A stretch of DNA of 11,564 bases, from assembly GCA_023443925.1 (NCBI GenBank), contig JAEZSL010000334.1:1-11564 (forward strand). Reading direction: 5' to 3'. The notes below the pieces were generated by a model. That model ran no database searches. It had not been told where the DNA came from and saw only the letters and a program-made list of their open reading frames with translations. The DNA comes from Bacillota bacterium. GTDB taxonomy: Bacteria > Bacillota_A > Clostridia > Lachnospirales > Lachnospiraceae. Each line of letters begins with the position of its first letter. The stretch's first letter is position 1. Shown here piece after piece: positions 6,057-11,564 of this stretch. Both the position numbers and the translations under genes were made by a program.

Positions 6057-8039
6057 ATGATTATGCCGAATGGAGGTTACGGTTTGCCAAAGAGGTTTCT
6101 GGTGGTTTTTCTCATAATTCTTGCGTTTATTTCACTACTTCTGTTATCTATGCCAGATCCGTTACAGGAACAGAGCAGCAGCCTGCAGGCGGTCAACGGC
6201 AGGATGGAACTAAAAGATTGGGACATGGAGCACACAAAAATTCTTCCACTGGATGGAGAATGGGAATTTTACTGGGAGCAGCTGCTGACTCCGATGGACT
6301 TTCTGGAGCAAGATGCGGACAGGCCAATACTTACCGGTTATATGGCGGTACCAGGGCTATGGAACGGAAAACAGCTTGGTGAGGATAAATTACCGGTATT
6401 CGGATATTCCACCTATCGTCTGGTTTTAGATAATGTTCCTTATCACGGAGTACTGGGGCTGCAAAAGGGAAATGCCCGTTTTTCCAGTAAAATATATGTC
6501 AATGGACAGGAGCTGCTGCACGATGGTGTACCTGCCAGGCAGGCAAAGGATTATAAGTCCGGAAATACTCCCCAGCTGGGCTTTTTTAACAATGACAGCA
6601 GCAGTATTGAAATAATAATACAAGTTGCTAATTATGAGTATATGAATGCAGGGATACCGGTTTCTTTAGAGCTTGGCAAAGAAACGGTTATGCTTCATCA
6701 ACACCAGAAGAATAATTTACTCGCTCTTGGGGTTTTTGCTATTCTTTGGACGATTGCCCTGCTGCATCTGATTTTCTTTGCAGTGGCTTTAACAGGAGGT
6801 CTTAAGGAATATTTACTGCCTCTCTTTTCCATGTTTTGTTTTCTGATTGCCATTGGCAATGGATTGGCGGATCAGCGCCCATTGCTGCTTTTACTGCCGG
6901 AAATTCCTTTTACAGTAGTATTTAAAATGAAGGATTTCTTTTTATCTGCTAATTTTATTGTAATGATCTGGATCTTTCACAAATTTAAGAAGGGGCTTTT
7001 ACCACTGCGTCCGGTCAGAGTTATTTCATATGCATATGGATGTTATCTGGCGGCGGTGGTGGTGTTACCGATTTATGTTTATTATAAAATCCACCTGCTG
7101 GTGATGGCCTGTAATACGGTTATACTGCTGGTGCTTTTGATAAGGGCTATCTTTTTATATATTCGGAATGCAGAAGGACTTCTGCTGTTTGTTGCAATAT
7201 TGTCGATTAATCTGTACTCTGCGGATGCGATTCTGTTCTCACTGGGGTTAAAGACAAGTTCCAGCTTTATACAGGTGTATATTATGATTTTTGCGGTGGT
7301 AATGATATTACTCTTATCCATGCAATACTTTACTGCACTAAGCAGTCTTAAGGCTTCTGTAAAGCAGACCCGGGAGGCGGAAATTGCTTTTCTTCGCGCA
7401 CAGATTAATCCTCATTTTTTGTATAATGCCCTTAATTCCATAGCTTCCTTATGCGGCTCGGCACCGGATAAGGCAGAAGAGGTTGTGGTGGAACTATCAC
7501 AGTATCTTCGTAAAAGTTTTGATTTTAAGAGGATGGATGCAATGTCCACACTGACAAAGGAACTGGAATTGCTGGAAGCTTACCTGTACATTGAGAAGAC
7601 ACGCTTTGGTGACCGGCTGAAAGTGGAATATGATATTGATGATACACTGGATATTCCTATACCTCCTCTCATTCTGCAGCCACTGGTTGAAAATGCGGTG
7701 AGGCATGGTCTGATGGATAACATATCCGGTGGGACAGTAACCGTTTCTATTAAGTCTCAGGCAGAAGAGGTGGTCTTTACTATCTCAGACAATGGTGTTG
7801 GAATGGATGTGGGCAAGCTGGGAGGGTTACTGCAGGAAAATCCCAATAACAGGGGAATTGGCGTGTGGAATATCAATCAGCGGCTGAAAATGTTGTATAA
7901 CATCGAATTGAAGGTAATCAGCGAAAAAGGATGCGGAACGCAGGTAAGTTTTGCGCTGCCTCTGGGCAGTAAAAAAATCCGCAGGTGGAAACTTGTACGA
8001 AAGGGGATGAGCAGCCATGAAAGCGATAATTGTGGATGA
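6057..8039 (+). CDS. Sensor histidine kinase, 7TMR-DISM type with LytS-like (His_kinase/HATPase_c) catalytic region
   Basis: The protein has 660 residues from ATG 6057 (674 from ATG 6015). Residues 13-32 are a signal-anchor helix. Residues about 35-218 are an extracellular beta-rich domain resembling the galactose-binding fold of 7TMR-DISMED2 or GH2 N-terminal domains (LPLDGEWEFYW, VPGLWNGKQLG, YSTYRLVL, KIYVNGQEL). Residues about 221-425 hold seven hydrophobic helices (7TMR-DISM). The kinase core follows: His_kinase motif INPHFLYNALNSI with phospho-acceptor His453, N-box LQPLVENAVRHG with Asn546, G1 box DNGVGM with Asp578, and G2 box NRGIGVWN. No HAMP or PAS domain is seen. The gene overlaps the response regulator by 23 nt, which marks its partner. 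The extracellular fold suggests a carbohydrate or cell-wall ligand, by inference only. Confidence 0.93.
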   Translation: MIMPNGGYGLPKRFLVVFLIILAFISLLLLSMPDPLQEQSSSLQAVNGRMELKDWDMEHTKILPLDGEWEFYWEQLLTPMDFLEQDADRPILTGYMAVPGLWNGKQLGEDKLPVFGYSTYRLVLDNVPYHGVLGLQKGNARFSSKIYVNGQELLHDGVPARQAKDYKSGNTPQLGFFNNDSSSIEIIIQVANYEYMNAGIPVSLELGKETVMLHQHQKNNLLALGVFAILWTIALLHLIFFAVALTGGLKEYLLPLFSMFCFLIAIGNGLADQRPLLLLLPEIPFTVVFKMKDFFLSANFIVMIWIFHKFKKGLLPLRPVRVISYAYGCYLAAVVVLPIYVYYKIHLLVMACNTVILLVLLIRAIFLYIRNAEGLLLFVAILSINLYSADAILFSLGLKTSSSFIQVYIMIFAVVMILLLSMQYFTALSSLKASVKQTREAEIAFLRAQINPHFLYNALNSIASLCGSAPDKAEEVVVELSQYLRKSFDFKRMDAMSTLTKELELLEAYLYIEKTRFGDRLKVEYDIDDTLDIPIPPLILQPLVENAVRHGLMDNISGGTVTVSIKSQAEEVVFTISDNGVGMDVGKLGGLLQENPNNRGIGVWNINQRLKMLYNIELKVISEKGCGTQVSFALPLGSKKIRRWKLVRKGMSSHESDNCG

Positions 8040-9090
8040 TGAAGAATTGGCCATCAGCCGGCTATCCGGCCTGCTGGCGGAGCTTGATAGCATAGAATTA
8101 TGCGGTGCGTTCGGAATTGCCGCAGCAGCACTTGAGTACATAGAAGAAAACCCTGTGGATGTGGTTTTTTTGGATATCAGTATGCCGGAAATGGATGGAA
8201 TGGAATTTGCAAGTATCCTTATGAATCAAGGAAGCTTGGCAAAAGTAGTGTTTGTTACCGGGTATGGAGAATATGCAGTAGAAGCTTTTGAACTGAATGC
8301 GGTGGATTATCTGCTGAAACCCATCAGCCGGGAACGCCTGGCGAAAACGGTACAGAGGCTGACAAAACCGCAGAGAAGTGAAGAACAGCGGTTGTGTATC
8401 AATTGCTTTGGCGGGTTTTCCGTGTCACTTTATGGGAACAGCAGTGATGTAATTGGCTGGCGTTCTCCCAAAGTAGAGGAGCTGTTTGCATTTTTGATCT
8501 GTAAGGGCAGTGTAAGCCGTGATGAGATAGCAGATACGCTTTGGGATGGCTTTGCTCCGGATAAAGCCATGAAAAATATTAATTCCACTGTATATTACAT
8601 CCGAAGGGCACTGCAGCAATACGGTCTGGAAGACTGTATTACCACTACCCACCGGCAAATCTCTATGAATACCAAAAAGATTTACTGTGATTTGTATGAG
8701 TTTGAACGGCTGCAAAAAACCGCATGGAATACGGAGCACGGACTGATGAGGTTGAATGCATTGTATCAGGGAGAATTGTATCAGGGCAAAACTTATGAAT
8801 GGTCTTTTGCAAAAGCACTCGCTTTGGAGGAAAGTCTGATCCAAAATTTGCAGAAAGCCGCAGAACTAAGGGAAAGGCAGGAACAATTTGTGGAGGCAGA
8901 GCAGCTGTACCGGCGGATACTGGAGCTGAATCCGTTCCATGAAGAGGGATGCAGGCACTTGATTACTATTTATACGAAAAGCGGACATAAACGGAAAGCA
9001 CAGAAGCTGCATCGGCAGCTGGAACACTTTCTATTGGAGGAAACGGCTGTGTCCGCTATGAAACCCTCCGTTTTGAGGAAGCATTTATAA
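8017..9090 (+). CDS. Response regulator with REC, OmpR-type winged helix and BTAD domains (SARP-like)
   Basis: The protein has 357 residues. The receiver domain (1-118) has the acidic pair Asp7/Asp8, phospho-acceptor Asp53 in VVFLDISMPEMDG, Thr81 and Lys101 in DYLLKPIS. Residues about 127-224 are a Trans_reg_C-like winged helix (FGGFSVSL, SPKVEELFAFLI, REEIA-like RDEIADTLW, NINSTVYYIRRAL). Residues about 225-355 are a TPR-like bacterial transcriptional activation domain (AEQLYRRILELNPFHEEGC, KAQKLHRQLE). This is the DNA-binding arrangement of SARP activators behind a receiver. LytS-type kinases more often pair with LytTR or AraC-type regulators. ATG 8017 has AAGGGG at 8001-8006 and lies inside the kinase gene, so the two are co-translated. 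Characterised SARPs bind direct repeats; the targets here are unknown. Confidence 0.93.
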   Translation: MKAIIVDDEELAISRLSGLLAELDSIELCGAFGIAAAALEYIEENPVDVVFLDISMPEMDGMEFASILMNQGSLAKVVFVTGYGEYAVEAFELNAVDYLLKPISRERLAKTVQRLTKPQRSEEQRLCINCFGGFSVSLYGNSSDVIGWRSPKVEELFAFLICKGSVSRDEIADTLWDGFAPDKAMKNINSTVYYIRRALQQYGLEDCITTTHRQISMNTKKIYCDLYEFERLQKTAWNTEHGLMRLNALYQGELYQGKTYEWSFAKALALEESLIQNLQKAAELRERQEQFVEAEQLYRRILELNPFHEEGCRHLITIYTKSGHKRKAQKLHRQLEHFLLEETAVSAMKPSVLRKHL

Positions 9091-9136
9091 GCCGTTTTAT
9101 AAATACGTAAGCCTAAATTAAATTATTATTGTTTAT

Positions 9137-9170
9137 TCGACTCCTGTGTTAAATACAGGGGTCGATTTTT
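9137..9170 (+). terminator. Intrinsic terminator of the two-component operon
   Basis: TCGACTCCTGT (9137-9147) pairs with ACAGGGGTCGA (9155-9165), one T-G wobble, around a seven-base loop, followed by five T (9166-9170). It lies 47 nt after the regulator stop and separates the operon from the surface-protein gene. Confidence 0.85.
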
Positions 9171-9201
9171 GTCTGTTTATTTTTTGTTTAGAGGGGAGTT
9201 G

Positions 9202-9207
9202 TATAAT
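9202..9207 (+). promoter_or_regulatory. Candidate -10 box of the surface-protein gene
   Basis: A perfect TATAAT, with only a T-run and no recognisable -35 at 16-18 nt upstream. A good -10 with a poor -35 is what an activator-dependent promoter tends to look like, which would fit control by the neighbouring BTAD regulator. The implied leader is about 70 nt and ends in a strong AAGGAGG (9271-9277). Confidence 0.4.
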
Positions 9208-9285
9208 AGGTCGAAAAACAACATTTAATGGTGTCTGAAACAGAAGTAGTCAACTTCAGCACGAAATATCAAGGAGGTTAAAAGT

Positions 9286-11564
9286 ATGAGCAATCGAAAA
9301 CTACCCCAGCGAATACTGGCAATGGCATTGGCTGTTGTCATGGTACTGGTTATGATGCCGATTACCACAATGGCAGATGTATTGCCGGCGGAAACCGGCA
9401 CAATAATTGCCGCATTTGAAAACATAGAAGCGGAAACGGCAAATCAAACGGTACCCCTGGGCACATCAATTAATGATTTGAATCTGCCGGATACACTGCA
9501 GGCAGTGGTACAGATGGAACCGGCTGAGGGTGAGATAAATATTCCTGAGGCGGAGCCTGCAGAAAACCAGCCGGAATCACCGGTAGTAATAGGAGAAAAT
9601 TCAGGTATTTCCGAAGAAAAATCCGGTCAAAACCATTCAGACATTACAGCTGTAACGGTAGTTGGTGATATGGAAATCCCAGCAGAAGAATCAATAGAAA
9701 ACCAGCCAGAAATACTGGAAGAAACGGCTATGGACTATCAGAATTCAACCTCCGCAGATTCCTCTGTAAGCCAGTCTGTAGAGACTTCCAAAGAGGAAGG
9801 TAACACCAATGATATAGAAATACCGGACGGAAATTCTGCCGTCTTTGCCGATGATAGTAAAGGGAATACAGAAAATTCCGTAATCAATACCGTAGAACAA
9901 GAGCAGATAAATCAAACAAAGAATACCCTTACGATTCCGGTAGCATGGAATGCGGTTCCGGAATTCAACGGGGAGTTGGAGGGCGTTTATGTATTTACTC
10001 CTGTACTGCCCGAAGAATATATCTTGTCAGCCGGGGTAAGTGTACCGCAGATTACTGTTACCGTACAGGATGCAAATATGGCACTTCGAGGAGCACCTGT
10101 GGGCAGTACTTATACAGTATCCCTTGAGGCTAATTCAGCAGAGAATATTAATTGGGATAGTCTTGCGGTAAAATTAGGGGACGGTACGGTAAAAAATGGG
10201 GATACGCTGAAAATTATGACGACAGCATCCCAATACCCGCTTATAGATATACCTGACTCAATCTCCGATTTAACAATTACAAGTTACAGTGAGGCCGCCA
10301 CACTGCAAATACGTATTATTGCCCGCGGACAAAATATGAGGCTGAAGCTGGAAGATATCACTTTGACCGCAGTGGAGCCGGCAATTCTCTTTACCAATAC
10401 GGCTGAACTGGTGGTTGCGGGTTCAGTTAAGCTTGGCAGCAACAGCTCTGCAATCGAAGCGATAGGAGATCTTACCATCAGCGGGTCTGGAAATTTTTGG
10501 GGAAATGTTAAAGGAACTGCCGGAACACGGGTAACAGCTGTGAACTGTGCTGATCTAACGATCAACACCAATGGCAGTCTGACCTTTAATGGCGGCACCA
10601 GTCAGCAGAACAGCGGCGGTAATGCCATCGAGTGTGCAAATTTTAGACTTGAATCCGGAACTTTATCAGTTTACGGTGGTAATGCCGGATCCTTTGGCAG
10701 CGGTAACGGCGGTATTGGGATCAATTGCTCAGACTTTACGCTAAACGGTGAAAGCAATCTGACGGTACGGGGCGGTGACAGCGCACACGGCAATGGCGGC
10801 AATGGTATTCATTGTACCGGTAATATCAGGCTTGAGTATGGAACCATTACGGCCTTCGGCGGCGGAGGCGGAACCGGCAGTGGTAACGGTGACGGTGGTC
10901 ACGGTATCTATTGCGGTAATCGTATTACGATGATTAATAGCAGCAATTTGACAGCACAAGGCGGTAACTGTTCACAAAGCAGCGGTGGCAGCGGCATAAA
11001 AACTTACTATTTTACCTATAACAGTTCAGGAGATGTAACAGCTTACGGCGGTGATGTATATAGCTATTCTACCCCGAACAGCAAAGGAATAGATTCTTAT
11101 TCTTCTATCATGATGAATGGTTTGGGTAATATGAAGTTTCAGGACGGTATCGGAAGTATTCTATCACCTGTGAATACAATAGGTTTCAGTTCAGTATCCG
11201 GAGAAATGTGGAATGTTAATCCGGCAGTCAATTTAATTACAGGAATCCCGTCAGATCTTAATATCTCTGTAAAATCAGTTCCGGGAAGTCTGACTACGGT
11301 AAGGCTGGGTCAAGGCAACAAGCCTGTTATTACCATAAATACGCAGCCGGAAGATATAACAGTTACCAAAGGAGCTATTACCGAAACTATATCAGTGGAG
11401 GCAAGTGCAACAGAAAATGCGGTAGCTGCATACCAGTGGTTCACCAGTTCGAATGACAGTAACAGCAATGGCACGGCAGTATCCGGAGCCAATAATGCTC
11501 TATTTACGATTCCCCATGACTTATCAACAGGAACGTATTATTATTACTGTGAAGTGAGTGCACC
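9286..11564 (+). CDS. Large secreted surface protein with Ig-like segments and a glycine-rich beta-helix-like repeat (5' part, runs off the window)
   Basis: Open without a stop from ATG 9286 to the window edge: 759 codons are visible and the C terminus is missing. AAGGAGG (9271-9277) lies eight nt upstream. Residues 1-30 are a signal peptide (Arg/Lys start, then ALAVVMVLVMMPITTMA, cleavage probably after Ala30). Residues about 31-213 are Glu/Pro/Ser/Thr-rich low complexity. Residues 214-261 (LTIPVAWNAVPEFNGELEGV...LPEEYILSAGVSVPQITVTV) match an Ig-like segment common in clostridial surface proteins. Residues about 280-630 form rungs of about 30 residues with Gly-rich turns and a GI-x-C motif, like carbohydrate-binding beta-helix domains. 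From 679 an Ig-like domain begins (INTQPEDITVTKGA, AYQWF, YYYYCEV). Sorting signals would lie outside the window. Likely a cell-wall or extracellular adhesin or glycan-binding protein; the ligand is unknown. It follows the two-component operon and may be its target. Confidence 0.88.
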   Translation, partial: MSNRKLPQRILAMALAVVMVLVMMPITTMADVLPAETGTIIAAFENIEAETANQTVPLGTSINDLNLPDTLQAVVQMEPAEGEINIPEAEPAENQPESPVVIGENSGISEEKSGQNHSDITAVTVVGDMEIPAEESIENQPEILEETAMDYQNSTSADSSVSQSVETSKEEGNTNDIEIPDGNSAVFADDSKGNTENSVINTVEQEQINQTKNTLTIPVAWNAVPEFNGELEGVYVFTPVLPEEYILSAGVSVPQITVTVQDANMALRGAPVGSTYTVSLEANSAENINWDSLAVKLGDGTVKNGDTLKIMTTASQYPLIDIPDSISDLTITSYSEAATLQIRIIARGQNMRLKLEDITLTAVEPAILFTNTAELVVAGSVKLGSNSSAIEAIGDLTISGSGNFWGNVKGTAGTRVTAVNCADLTINTNGSLTFNGGTSQQNSGGNAIECANFRLESGTLSVYGGNAGSFGSGNGGIGINCSDFTLNGESNLTVRGGDSAHGNGGNGIHCTGNIRLEYGTITAFGGGGGTGSGNGDGGHGIYCGNRITMINSSNLTAQGGNCSQSSGGSGIKTYYFTYNSSGDVTAYGGDVYSYSTPNSKGIDSYSSIMMNGLGNMKFQDGIGSILSPVNTIGFSSVSGEMWNVNPAVNLITGIPSDLNISVKSVPGSLTTVRLGQGNKPVITINTQPEDITVTKGAITETISVEASATENAVAAYQWFTSSNDSNSNGTAVSGANNALFTIPHDLSTGTYYYYCEVSA
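10450..11121 (+). repeat. Beta-helix-like protein repeats, about 30 residues each, within the surface-protein gene
   Basis: Seven to eight consecutive rungs. The reference position, third after the hydrophobic start (A/G-I/V-x-C), falls at residues 392 (Ala), 421, 450, 481, 510 and 543 (all Cys), 573 (Thr) and 604 (Ser), with spacings of 29, 29, 31, 29, 33, 30 and 31. Each rung then has a short strand, a turn with G, a second strand ending in T-V/A-x-GG, and a loop rich in Gly/Asn/Ser. Confidence 0.7.

Noticed and set aside
10284..10598. Minus-strand open frames inside the surface-protein gene (also 10741-10959 and 11310-11492)
   Set aside because: They are shadows of the long plus-strand frame, which has a signal peptide, a strong ribosome binding site and a coherent repeat structure.

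Overview
The window looks like chromosome of a spore-forming, low-GC Gram-positive anaerobe of the class Clostridia, probably near the Lachnospiraceae. The grounds are a piece of a CotJC-type spore-coat manganese catalase at the left edge, strong AGGAGG-type ribosome binding sites, near-consensus sigma-A promoters, A+T-rich spacers, a 7TM/LytS-type sensor kinase with a BTAD response regulator, and a large secreted protein built like lachnospiral surface proteins. The taxonomic call is inference; no rRNA or other marker gene is present.

Layout. Positions 1-144 hold the N-terminal part of a CotJC-like manganese catalase that ends abruptly before its second metal-ligand motif. A YitT-family membrane protein (258-1121, +) follows behind its own promoter and converges on a TSUP-family (TauE/SafE) transporter (1353-2111, -). 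A long A+T-rich hairpin between them can terminate transcription in both directions. The region 2112-2802 is a divergent intergenic zone: the transporter's near-perfect promoter and leader, then about 12 degenerate 22-24 bp tandem repeats. Next is a two-gene unit: a FAD-dependent oxidoreductase fused to a Rieske [2Fe-2S] domain (2803-4260) overlapping by 26 nt a tocopherol-cyclase-like protein (4235-5161), closed by a hairpin terminator. The spacer 5162-6014 carries a second hairpin, then 15 clear units (plus a degenerate one) of a different 23-bp tandem repeat with 46-bp higher-order structure, and a TTGAAA-17-TATAAT promoter.

That promoter drives a two-component operon: a 7TMR-DISM/LytS-like histidine kinase (6057-8039) overlapping a REC-wHTH-BTAD response regulator (8017-9090), ended by a terminator at 9137-9170. 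The rest of the window (9286 to the right edge) is the open 5' part of a large secreted protein: signal peptide, acidic low-complexity stretch, Ig-like segment, a glycine-rich predicted beta-helix of about 30-residue rungs with one cysteine stacked per rung in five successive rungs, and the start of another Ig-like domain. It runs off the window.

How they may work together (inference): the kinase senses an extracellular ligand and the regulator may control the adjacent surface protein and perhaps its own operon. The FAD/Rieske enzyme and the cyclase-like protein probably act on one lipid- or quinone-like substrate. The strongest candidates for something undescribed are that redox/cyclase pair, bracketed on both sides by 23-bp-period repeat arrays, and the cysteine-ladder surface protein.
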